A stretch of DNA of 64,000 bases from assembly GCF_000471905.2 (NCBI RefSeq), contig NW_006499563.1, forward strand, positions 3,134,487-3,198,486. The letters run 5' to 3'. The stretch comes from Amborella trichopoda (Eukaryota; Streptophyta; Magnoliopsida; Amborellales; Amborellaceae). A program made the translations under genes and the position numbers. Shown piece after piece: positions 34,400 to 45,279 of the stretch. Numbering within the stretch: the first letter of the stretch is position 1; the number at the start of each line of letters is the position of its first letter. Below the pieces are notes generated by a model. That model worked only from the letters and a program-made list of their open reading frames with translations. It was not told where the DNA came from and made no database searches.

Positions 34400-35530
34400 T
34401 CTGTCATGGACGGTGGAACCTCATCGTCGTCCATGTTTTCTTTTCCTTTCTCCCTCCTCTGTCATGGATGGCGAAACCCCATCGCCATCCATGTTTTCTC
34501 TCCCTTGTCTCTTCTCTTATGTCATGGATAGCGGAACCCCATCGTCGTCTATGTTTTCTCTCTATTGTCTCTTCTCTTATGTCATGGATGGCAGAACCTC
34601 ATCGTCGTCCCTGTTTTCTCTCTCTTTTCTCTTCTCCTATGTCATGGGCAGTGGAACCTCATCGATGTCCATGTTTTCTCTTTCCTATGTCATAAATGAT
34701 GGAACCTCATAGTCGTCCATGTTTTCTTTTCCTTTCTTTCTCCTCTATCATGGGCAGTAAAACCTCATCGCCGTCTATATTTCTCTCTCTTCTATTGTGA
34801 ACGGTGGAGTCTCATCGCCGTTCATGTTTTCTCTTAACCTCATCGTCATCCATGTTTTCTTCTTCTCTCTCCTCTATCATGAATGACGGAACCTTATCGT
34901 TGTCCATGTCTTCTTTCTCATATTCTCTCTCTCCTCTATCATGGACAGTAGAACCTCATCACTGTCTATGTTTTCTTCTTCTCCCTCCTCTGTCATGGAT
35001 GGCAGAACCTCATCGTCATCCATGTTTTCTCTTCCCTTCACTCTCCTCTGTCATAGACGACGGAACCTCATCGATGTCCATGTTTTCTTCTTCTTTCTCC
35101 TCTGTTGTGGACGGCAGAACTTTATCATCATCCATGTCTACTCTCTCATGTTTTCTCTCTCTTCCGTCATGGACGACGAAAACTCATCGTCGTCCATATT
35201 CTTTCTCTTTTGTCATGAACGGTAAAAAGTCATCGTCGTCCCTATTTTCTCTCTCCTCTGTCATGGACGACGGAACCTCATCATTGTCCATGTTTTCTTT
35301 TCCCTTTTCTCTCCTCTGTCATGGAAGGCAGAACCTCATCGTTGTCCATGTCTTCTCTCTCTCTTGTTCTCTCTCTTTTATCGTGGACGATAGAAACTCA
35401 TCGTCGTCCATATTTTCTCTCTCCTCTGTCATGGCCGGCGGAATCTCATCGTCGTTCATGTTCCCTTCCCTTTCTCCTTCTTTTGTCATGGACGGCGGAA
35501 CCTCATTGCCATCCATGTTTCTATTTTCCT
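34400..35530 (+). repeat. Hairpin minisatellite in LTR F (about 20 units)
   Basis: About 20 units of 50-60 bp each hold an inverted repeat around AACCTCAT, separated by CT-rich spacers. Exact examples: CATGGATGGCG (34463-34473) with CGCCATCCATG (34483-34493); ATGGACGACG (35169-35178) with CGTCGTCCAT (35188-35197); TGAACGG (34798-34804) with CCGTTCA (34818-34824); and GACAGT (34944-34949) with ACTGTC (34961-34966). The open frames across it (up to 257 codons) come from the repeat and do not look like a real protein. Confidence 0.92.
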
Positions 35531-36291
35531 TCTCTCTCTTTCTTCTCTCTATTCTCTCTTCTTCCTTTTTCGTTTGACTGAGGAAGGTTAATATTAACCC
35601 TGTCATGGTAGTCCCGTCGTCGAGCAATATTGACGTTGTGCTGCTCTAAGTTACCGTGCACGTCGTGCTGCCATGATAGGCTAGCCATTATGTCAGGACT
35701 AGTCAGTGATCATTCTGTCGTCGAGTAGTATTTCCACACTGCCGGTCTGAGTTACCATGCCCGACTTGCTACCACGTCAGGTCAATCACTTGCTAGCTAG
35801 CTACTGTGTTAATCTAGCCACTTGGTCAAATTCATCTCTTCTTCTTTCCTATATTCTATCCCTTTCTTCTCCTTCAATCTATCCTCTTACCCTTTTCTTC
35901 TTCTCTTGAATGTGCATGCCAATGTGCATTTGCCTAAAGACAAGGTGGGGTCCCTTGGCCCACTTGTCTTGTAAAATAACCGCGTGTGTGTGATTGCAGA
36001 AACAGGAGAGTACAGGTCAAGGGAGGCGATTTCAAACCAGTTGTAGGACTAGGAGGCTTTCTGTCATGATCTAAGAGGGTGCCCATGCGAGTCAGCCCGA
36101 GTGAGTCACGGACCCAGGTAAGGTGTGTCCCACCTCACATTAAAATTCCTCTATCATCGGTTGGTATACCTGCCCTTATTTCCTAACAAGGATCCCAAGA
36201 GAGCGATCTCAAGTCCCGGGTTCCCCTGAAACCCGAGACACGTGCCACCAGGTTATCCTGACCTGGAGGGAGAGATCGAGGCACCTAACCA

Positions 36292-39200
36292 CACACTTGC
36301 GTGTGTACTCGAAGAAGAAATGAAAAAAATAACACATGAAAGTCCATGTCAATTCACCAGCCTCATGACATCTTCTTGACAAGGGACTCTCGGTACATAT
36401 TTTACAGTAAAGAATGAGAGAAGCAAAGAGATAAAAGAAATGAAGATAAGAAAAGAAGTTTGATCAAGCGGCTCGGCTGACATAGCAGCAAAACCTATCC
36501 GGTAACTGACTTGACGTGGTAGCAAGATGGGCACGGAAACTCAGTCCGACACGACGGCTTAAATACCCGATGTCAAAATTAACACCGACCAATTTGGCAC
36601 TAAGGCTAATCTGACGTGGCAGCAAGACGGGCACAGTAACTCAGACTGATGCGGCGGCAATACTACTCGACGACAAGACTTGCACGTGCACAAGGCTGAA
36701 CCTGCCTTCTGGTCAAACAAGCGATGGAGAGAAAGAGATGACGTGACGACTAGCTTGACTCTCACTAGGTCTTCCAAAAGAGACAAAAGTGAAAAATCAA
36801 AGTGATGGTGAAATAAAAGTGATGGAAAATGAGATGAAAGGAAAATGAATGAGGTGAATTAAAATAAAATAACATTAGAAAATGGAATTAAAATAAAAAT
36901 AGAATGGGTAAAGGGATGAATTAAATATGAAATGGAGTTAAGTAAAATGAAAATAAAAGGAATGGAAGAAAATAAAATAAGATGAGATAATTAAAATAAA
37001 ATAAATGGATGGAATAGAGTAAAGTATGGTGGGATAAAATAAGTGAATAAAAATAAATGAAATAAAATAGAATAAAAGAAAATAAATTGAAGTAAATGAA
37101 ATGAAGGAGTAAAATGGAATAAGATAAAAGGGAAGGGGTGGAAGAAGTAAAATAGGATGGTTTTAATAAAATAGAGAAAAAGAAAACTTTTGGTGAAAGA
37201 GAGAGAAAATTGGCTTATTTGGGTTGAGAAGAATAACTTTTTGGTTAAAGAGGGAGAAAGGGTTGAATTTTGAGCATTACGTGGGTGAGGGAAGATAACG
37301 TGAGCTAAAAAAGTGAGAAAGAGTAGGTTGGTTAGGAGAGAGAGAGACTTGGATGAAATAGCGTCAAAGGAGGGGGGACGAAACATTGATGAAGAAAAAG
37401 AACAGCAAAACAAAATTAGAAAGACGGGACGTAAGTCTTTTGTTGGTGGGTTTCTTTGGTAGATTCCTAGAGAGAGAAAGCGCAGCAGTTACAGGGCCGA
37501 GAATGGGGGTGCGCGAGGTTGCTTAAGGTCGGAGAGGGCAGCAAGAAGGGGTGAGTAGAAGAGACGGAAATTGCTCGTTGCAAGGTGGTGGAATTGGGTG
37601 CAATTGGGTGGCTGAGCAGTAGAGGATTAGGTGGGTGGAGAGAGGGGCAGAGAAATTGGTATGGCAGAGGTACAAGCCGAGGTTGGGAGGACAGCAGAGG
37701 AGAAGGAGGGAAGAAGGGAAGCGAGAGAAGTAGGCGTTGGGCTGCTATTCTGTGATGGGGCGGGGGAGAGCACGAGGTAAAAGTAGAGGGCAGTGACCGT
37801 GGTGGTGATTAAGAAGAAAGCGGCAGAGATGGTTGCAGGTGAAGAAGGAGTGAGATTGGTTACAGGCAGCGGAATTGAGCACTGTGGAAGAGAGAAGAAG
37901 GAGGTGGTGGTTCTAGCTACTACAAGGTGAGTTGTGATTGCAAGTGGTTGAGAAGAAGATGGGAGAAGTGCTGGTGGCGGTACAGCAAGGTGTGGTGGTT
38001 GAGTGACAGTTGGCTGCAGAGCAGAAGAAGAGGATGGCGAGAGAAGACGGTGGAAGAATTGCAAGGATGGAGTGTGGCAGTAATTGGGGAAGAGAGTGGG
38101 GTGAAAAATGGTGGGAATGGAGGAGTGGGTGAGAGTAGAAGGTGATGCTGCTGGTTGGAATTGGGTGCTTCAATGGACAAAGAGACGGAGGTGTGGAGAC
38201 GACGGTAGGCTGCGCGAATAGATAGGAGTTATCAAGCACGGGGGTCGGTTGGCAGTCATGAACGGCGATGAGATGGGAGTCACGCACGGCGTTAGGGTGG
38301 AAGTCACACACGGTATGTCACGCACGGCGTTCGGGTGAACGTCACACATGGCGTTGGGGTGGAAGTCATGCACGGCATTAGGGATTGGTTGCACACACGG
38401 TGTTGGGGAAGAAAGGTTTGGGGAATAGTGGTCGCGTAGGACCATGGACCGTGAGAGGGAAAAAGGGAACACGTGGGTGCACAACAGGGTGTGATGTGAG
38501 GTACACAGCAAATGAAAGAGAAGGCAGGTGGACAAGAGGGACTACCAAAAAAGAAGGAGAAGGTGGACCCGAGGGTGCACAGGGAGCAAGTGATCGTGCA
38601 ACAATAAGAGGAAAATGAAAAGAGAGAAGTGGTGGTCCTACGGGACCACAAGGGGGAATAAGGGAAGGTTGTGGTCATGAGGGATCACTGGGAAGAGGGA
38701 AACGGAAGAGTGAGACTGTCAAGCAAGACAGAGAGAGGATAGAGAGAAAAAGAAGAGAGGGATAGAGAGGAGAGATAAAGAGAGAGGGAGAGAAGAGATA
38801 GAAAGAGAGAAGGAAAAAAGAGAAAGTTACCTTAAGCCCAAGGTGACGATCCTAAAATTTCTCTCTCCTTCCTCTTTCTCCAAAAACATGACCCACAATG
38901 AAGAAAGATAGAAATTTTTATTAAGCCAAGTGGGGTCCCTTATACAATGATATCACATGATATATATGCTTTTTCCCAAGCATGAGTGGATTGATCAAAA
39001 TAAACCCTTATTGTTGAAAATTACAATTTAACTGAATTACAAGAAATTCTAAAAAAATGGGCAAAATGACGATTTTTCCCCTGCTCAACAATTCACAAAA
39101 TTCCACTTCAAACAATTTTGCCCCTGCTTAACAAACCACGAAATTCTACTTCAGTCCCAGCTGCTACCATAAAACTCGTACGATTTTCCTAAGTTGATTC

Positions 39201-40319
39201 GGGGCTGCTCCAATGCTCATTTGACCAAAATATGATTACTTTCTCCTTGAGCTCGGCATGACGATCAATTTGATGCTAACATCGAGCCACGGATGGTATT
39301 TTTAGGCCATGATCATGCGACTTGAAATTTATACGAATCTTGAAAACTTCTTATTGATAGTGTGCTTGTTTCTTGATGTGTTTCCTTGATTTCTTTGTTG
39401 AATTTTACTGAGTATGTCGTCAAGATCGTGTTGCAGCAAACACAGCTCGATTTTGTACCCGAACGAAGATTTTACTATCTTGATTTTTTAGCAGGAACAT
39501 GATTCGGGTGGCAAAAATTTTGTAGCAACTTTAACACTTTCGTACACCAAATCTAACCGTTCATCACCCGCGGGGTTCGGATCAAACAATGCCCTAGACC
39601 TTATGCATGCAATGAAACTGGTTTCGCATTGATCGGACCTGCAAGCGTCGTGATATGGACGCTTGAGTGGGTCGTGCTACTGATGATTTTTCGGCAACCT
39701 TAATCACGAATCATCATTTTCTCTCTAGCTTTTCTCCCTGCTCGGACATCGTCATTAGACGTGTCACATATCAAAACTCTTATCTTGACGAGACGAACAC
39801 GCTCACAAAATTTGAGCGCGATCCGACTTGTAACGAGGGAGATATGATTCTTCAAAGTTGTTATGCGTGATTGTGAAAACCAGTCTCCTTTAATGGAGAT
39901 TGGTGCAGGGAGGTTGCACATGAATAGTGTGCGCCCTCTCACTTTTCAGTTTTTTACCTATAACTTTGTTCTGGAATGTCTGTTTAAGCCGAAACTTGAC
40001 CCTTGGGAGTTTTCAACCATTACGGATCCAATGGTGGAGGTCCCACATCCATTTGATGCTTCGAAAATGGGGTTTCAGTCCGTTTCAGGGTGCAAGAGAT
40101 CGATTTTTCCGAAACTGTTTCTTTGTCTACATTACCTTAGACATGTTGGATTGTGATGAAACTTGGTAGGTTTCCTTTTGAAGTCCTTAGGAAAGTTTTC
40201 ACCTGTTCTGGGGAAATTTTAATACTGTCAAAAATTCCACTGTAAGCAAGGGCTTTATTGACTAGCGTGTCTTTTATTCCACATCGGGGACCCAAGGTGC
40301 TGAAAAATGTATTAAAACA
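36292..40319 (-). repeat. 3' LTR of element C (family I, minus), truncated at U5 by F
   Basis: The right edge CTGAAAAATGTATTAAAACA is the reverse of the family I start. The left side begins in the middle of the LTR: CACACTTGCGTGTGTAC then AGTCCATGTC matches 54255-54315 in LTR E, so about 360 bp of its end is missing, displaced by the insertion of F. It contains an A-rich tract (36780-37160), GA-rich sequence and short CACGGCGTT repeats near 38280-38400. A minus-strand TATA (GCATATATAT) lies at about 38961-38969. Confidence 0.82.
36780..37160. repeat. A-rich AAAATAAAATGG low-complexity tract
   Basis: Runs of GAAAATAAAAT, AAATGGA and TAAAATGAAAT words fill this stretch inside LTR C. There is no strict period and no gene. 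Confidence 0.75.
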
Positions 40320-41804
40320 TAGAGTAATGAATCAGGAGGGGCCACTATACTGATTGCAGCAGCTACTTCAATGGCTTCAAATGGAGCAATCATCCCATTG
40401 CCATCTTTTAGTCCTTGGTTAGACATAGGCTCATAATCCATCTTTCTCATGATTTGATGGGCTTGGTGACTATAAAGACCCCATTTAAGAAGTACCTTAG
40501 CATCTTTATAGGGCTATCCTTTAGTGGCCTCAAGTCCATCAGAACTTTGGGTCTTTGAAATGAACCTTAATGATGGTCTCAAAGCTGTAAATTTCAGGGG
40601 CTCCTCTTTTACCTTAGTCTTCCCTTCTCTGATGACCTCCACTTCACCAAGATGCTCTTGAGCTTACTTATTCAGATCAGTAATAGTGGCGTGATCTAAG
40701 TGGTCAACCTGAGGAAGAGGGGTGCTACTTGAAACTTGGGCTGACGATGAGGGAATGACAATTGTAACTGGGTGAAACAGATCTCCTCTCACCAAGGAGT
40801 CTGGAATGTGCAAGGCCTTTTAAGAATCGCACATGTAAGATGACCTTTTGGTAAGGTAAGCAATGTCCTCCCCTCTTAAAGATGTTGGGATGCGTAAGAC
40901 CTTGTGATCGTCTTGGTTAGTCTCAACAGTCTGGCATGATGCTTTTGCCTTCAAAAGGGGAATGGGGATATGCATGACTCTTTAGTAATCTAGCGTGTAA
41001 GTGACCCTTCGTGCCAGAGTATCAATATCCATGACTTCCTCATACTTTGCGGTGGGTTCCAGCTTGGTCGTCACCAAGTGTGACTATGGAGTTGGGGGAA
41101 TGGGGGATGAAGTTTGCCCTTCCTAGTATTCGAGTGGTAACCCCAAGGGAGACTAGGGGACATTTGCATGAAGCGAAGTCAGAGGGAGTATTTTTCCATT
41201 TATCTCCTCCTGTTGTTGGATGTGTGTAGGGGATATTTAAGGTCTTTACCCTGCGTGGACCATTGAGGGGTGCTTTTTAAGTCCTCACCTATATTGGACG
41301 AATGAGGGGATATTTGGGTGGACATCACACTTGGGATGATTTCTTAACCGGTTTGCAAATTCCGATCATCAGGCAACGTGATTAGTTAGGGGAGGAAGTC
41401 CTGAAAGGTTGGCAAAGGAGGGACAGGTGGGAGGAACACTGCTTCAATAGGGGGTTGAGGTATTCTTCTCCTTCAGCGAGCAGCTCCCAAGGCTTGTCTA
41501 CCTTTCCCTTTCTTGTTGATAAGAGCAAGCTGCCGAGGCTTGCAGGGTTTCGGTGCCATGTTTGCCTAGAGAATTGCCTCTCTCTTCATGGACTTCATTC
41601 TACTACACCCCCTATAAGTTTGCCAAGGCTGCGAAGTGGAAGGCTCCTTAAAGTCAAGGGACTTAGGAGGTGCAATTTCACATGGGGTCTGTTCTTGGGT
41701 GACTTCATGTACCACCGGGTCGAACTCTTGAGTGAATTCTTCATGATCTAGGACACGGACATTCACTATATTCGTCCTCTTTCCATCTGTTCTTGTACAA
41801 GAGC
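40320..41804 (-). pseudogene. Gag-to-RT linker of element C with G-patch-like segment
   Basis: Immediately right of the LTR edge the minus strand reads IMRKMDYEPMSNQGLKDGNG (about 40390-40450), the G-patch type segment usually found between protease and RT. Before it come LVRGDLFHPVTIVIP and PLPQVDHLDHATITDLN (about 40670-40800). 41566-41804 is open (NIVNVRVLDHEEFTQEFDP). No protease active site was found and no RT follows, because the LTR begins at 40319. Confidence 0.6.
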
Positions 41805-44331
41805 TCAAAAGCCAAAACACTGAGATATGTCGTGGCCTATTATCTTATGGTATGAGCACCAAAGATTCTTAGCCCCTTGGACTATGTGTCTTGATTGTCT
41901 CGATGGGTGATGGGAAATCATTCCTTCTTTTACCATCATGGCGAATATTGTGGGGAGAAGATCGAACGACAACTCATCAAAAGGCAGCCTTCGAACTGAT
42001 TCTTCTTCTTGGACTATGACCCTGTGAGAGGCTTCAATAGTCTCAAATGTCTTCTTGTGGCTATCCAACTGTATTTGACCTTTCCCAATCAGTGATTCAA
42101 TGTGGTCCTTAAGAGTGAAGAAATCTTGGACTAGATGCCCCAACTTTCGATGGTATCCACATTACCTCTTGTTGTTCACAAGTCCGGCCTTTTTGCCTCA
42201 GGAAGGGCAATCACTCATTGCTCCAATAACATTTGAAGGAGGGTTAGGATCCACTCCTGGTCAAAGTTGTAGAACTTGTTCCTATTTTCTTCCCAATAGT
42301 CTTTTCGATAGAAGCCTTGAGGCGGTGGCACCCGATTATAGATTGTGATTGTTGTTATCCTTATTTAGGGGTCTCTTGAATTTTCAAGGGCACTATGCCC
42401 CTGGAAGTGGCCAAGGTTTGAAGAGGGCCTCAGTCAATAGACTGCTAGGCTATCGCAATGGTGGCTGCTGCACTAATTTCACCCTTTTGCTAATTACCTC
42501 GTGGGTTAGTGCGATTATTACCGGTATACCGATTCGTTCCTCCACTTGAGGGTTGCAACCGGGCTCCGCCGTGGTGCTTGAACAAGCTTTCTATACGAAC
42601 CGCCTTAGAAATCATGTTCGAAATAGTGGTGGGCTTTGAGGCTTCAACATGCAGTGATATCTTGGGTCACATATTGTGGACACAAGTCTGTACTGCATCA
42701 ATTTCTGGCACAGGGTTGCTTTGGTACATGGCCAAGTCCTTGCATCTGGTGATGAACTAATCAACGGGCTCATCTATGTCATAGGTCATGGTAAGAAGTT
42801 ATATGGCTTGCACTTCCCACTCAACCTCATAGAAGTTCTTTTAAAATAAGTGCTCCATCTCCTCCCATGATTGAACAGAGTTCGACGGGAGACGAGCATG
42901 CCACCTGAATGCCAGTCCGTCTAGTCTTTCCATAAACTAATGGAGGAGGAGCCTGCCATCTGAGGTCGTTTCTTGGCATGCAGATACAAAGTTTGCAATA
43001 TGCTAATGAGGCGAGCCCATGCCATTAAAGGCTGAGAGTCTATCCTTTTGGTAATTAGCTGGGAACGACAATAGGTTGATGAATGCAGGGTAGGGCTTGC
43101 AATAGAGAGTTGTCTCTCGCACCCGAGGAATTTGCTTATTCCATAAGCTGTGACTGACCATAGCGTCAATATCTGCTTGTGTAACTATGTGAGAAGAAGC
43201 TTGAGGCGTTGTGGGGAGATAATGACCATGTGCCGTCGTAGGAGGTGGTTGCCTAAGCACCTCATCCACAGAGTGTGGTATCTGTGGTGAATTGGCCCCA
43301 TGATGGGACGCGTTTTCTGGGGGTCTGGCATTCTCTGCCTGCTTAAGCCTCTTCACCATTTGATTGATGACCTCTTCAAGTTGGGCTATGCAATCCTAAG
43401 GCTCGTCACTGGTTCGATTGCTAACCATGACTCAGCCTTCTCCTAGTGGAAGGAGGTCTCGAGCATAGTCGGGGCTTTGTATCGTCGAGTGACTCGGTCC
43501 TGGAGGCCAGTCAAAAGGGGTTGGGTGTGCCCCGACTGAGCTTGGGCTCTATTAAGAAACCGGGTTGTCATTGGTTCACGACGATCTTGGTACCATGGGT
43601 TTTGATGACTTGGGCCATCTTCAACAACCTCAATGACCACATAGTGCTCTTTCCCCTTTGTTTTGGACTCTGTCACTAGCTGCAACGAGTAGAAGGGGTT
43701 ATCCTTTAAAAGGTCAATGGGCTCAATGCCACCGATGTCTCGAACTTCTTCTTCTGAGGGATTTGCACACCTTTCTTGTGCCTGATCCTCAGATACCAAT
43801 ACACATATTCTCAAAACTAGAATTGGAAGCGAGATTGTATGTGGTTGGCCTTCGTTAAGTAAGCTAGAGCCACTTTGATCAGCCGAGGCAAGGAATGAGG
43901 GCCTGAAGGAGTCGGTTCTATATCTCTCTTAGGAAGCCTTTGCTTGATGGGAAGAGATGGCGGATGCCTGACATTCTTGATCATCGGGGTTTGCCCTGAG
44001 CCCATCCTCGAGAGCCAATGGGCGCGTAGGATTGTTGAGGGGACAAGAGAAGAGTACTCGGTGGAAAAGTCTTCGAGTACCATGTGGTTAGTGTATTTGG
44101 TGGAACACGTGGATTGAAGGGGGGAGAAGGTGCGCACCACTGGCTTTTACCCTTAGAGCTCAGGGCAGTCAGGGGATCGATTGCGTGTGTACAACTTACG
44201 AAGGGTTCTCGAGTGACTTGGGGGTCGACTCGGGCTCTGATAAAAGACCCAACTTCAGAAATGTCGATCTTATGAGCAAGTGTGCATGATGAAGTGGCCT
44301 TGTGACCACAACTCATGGGGTGTGCAGGCAT
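41805..44331 (-). pseudogene. gag: Gag remnant of element C
   Basis: N-terminal pieces (43817-44331) include TWYSKTFPPSTLLL, also found in B and D, and PHSLPRLIKVALAYL. The middle (43003-43359) has QADIDAMVSHSLWNKQI, matching B gag. The capsid-like part (about 42380-43000) survives in fragments such as ISLHVEASKPTTISNMISKA. The C-terminal open frame (41805-42143) has LKDHIESLIGKGQIQL and an intact zinc knuckle CSYHKIIGHDISQC (C-X2-H-X4-H-X4-C). Many stops and shifts. It is the best preserved zinc knuckle in the window. Confidence 0.87.
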
Positions 44332-45100
44332 GTGCGAGTGGGGTCGACGAGGAGTGGGTCATTGCCCATGTGTTTTCTGGGGTGTTGATTTCAAGCTATC
44401 CGGAGTAGAGCAATGAAGATGCATCATGCTTGGTGGGCGACCTTTGGGTTGCCCTTGTGTGTGAGGCCAGGTCCTAGGAGACCTAGCATGTGATGGTGGA
44501 CCGCGGTAGCTTTTGGGCTGCCTCAAGATGTGGACCCAACGGATGAACCACCAGTCTTAGTAGGTGTGTGAGAGGGAGTGGCCTTGAAGCCTCTCCTTTG
44601 TGTCGAACTACCAAGAAGACTGGTAGTTCGGAGTCATTGAGAGTGGGGGTGGCCATATGGCTATCCACAGGGGCAATGGCAGGTAATTTGCCACTTATAA
44701 AAGAAAGAGAGGTGGCCTTTCGACTACCCCGAGTAGTAAGACCGCTAAGTGACTTGCTGGTAACTGGGTGAATGTGGTGGGCAGTGGTCGTAGTGCCACC
44801 AAAGCAAGTGACACCAACGACTGAGCCATTGATGTCGATAGGTAGGGAATAAGGCACTTGAGAGTCCCTCCTCGCTTCCAGTCATGTCAGAATCCGAGAT
44901 CGTGAAGCATGGTCCATGCTTAAGAGGAAAGTAGGGAGTGAGGTTCGTAAAGCCCCATCCATAAGGGACAAACTCACAAGTGCGAGGATGATGAAGTACC
45001 CAACTCAGACATAGGGATTGAACAATCCCGAAGACATGTGTGTGTAGTGGGCAGAACGCTCAACAAGCAAACTAGGCCGATGATGGGGTAGGGTAGCGAT
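44332..45100 (-). other. Leader / extreme N-terminal gag region of element C
   Basis: An open frame at 44483-44857 (minus) begins MPYSLPIDINGSVV and is Thr/Ser/Pro-rich. It may be the start of gag or leader sequence. I recognise no domain. The region connects the PBS to the gag pieces. Confidence 0.4.
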
Positions 45101-45119
45101 GTCCCCAATGGAGTCGTCA
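45101..45119 (-). other. Primer binding site of element C (tRNA-Arg type)
   Basis: The minus strand reads TGACGACTCCATTGGGGAC, three bases from the LTR end (ACCA). It differs from the B site only at base 3 (G to A). Confidence 0.82.
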
Positions 45120-45279
45120 AGCTGGTTGGACATGGATCTCATCGTTCAAAGACCTTGAGCGAGGACCTGAATGTGGGGTCCGACCCAAAATTGCTCTCGA
45201 AAACTGCAGTGCGTGTGGTGCGAGTGTGGATAGGTACCAACTAGCAAGAGAGAATTATATAGTGTGAGGTGAGACCTAC

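Larger units (their letters stand above)
32201..36291 (+). mobile_element. Element F: 3' end of a family I element (plus strand)
   Basis: 32201-32546 aligns with the last 340 bp of the B interior (CCCGACGG / CAGACGGACCTAATTCTGAC, GAGGGTGAGGACTT, GTCTCTTCTCCCCCTAA, GTGGCTAGGAAGAAAA). A polypurine tract (GGTGGGGTAAGCAG, about 32533-32546) and an LTR (32547-36291) follow. Everything 5' of this was displaced by the insertion of A and lies outside the window. The first LTR base pair is AG rather than TG. Confidence 0.82.
32547..36291 (+). repeat. 3' LTR of element F (family I)
   Basis: It starts AGTTTGAAGACATTTTTCAG and ends GAGGCACCTAACCA. It shares U3, promoter and U5 blocks with the B LTRs but has a completely different internal array (34400-35530) based on CATGGACGACGG words. 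The CT-rich tract is at 34005-34280. It directly abuts an inverted, truncated family I LTR at 36292. Confidence 0.9.

Noticed and set aside
34336-35577. Long Ser/Leu-rich open frames over the LTR F array
   Set aside because: They follow from the 50-60 bp repeat and CT-rich spacers, and overlapping frames are equally open.
37627-38680. Thr/Ser/Pro-rich open frames on the minus strand in LTR C
   Set aside because: Composition effect in an LTR, no domain, several frames open at once, no counterpart in other LTRs.
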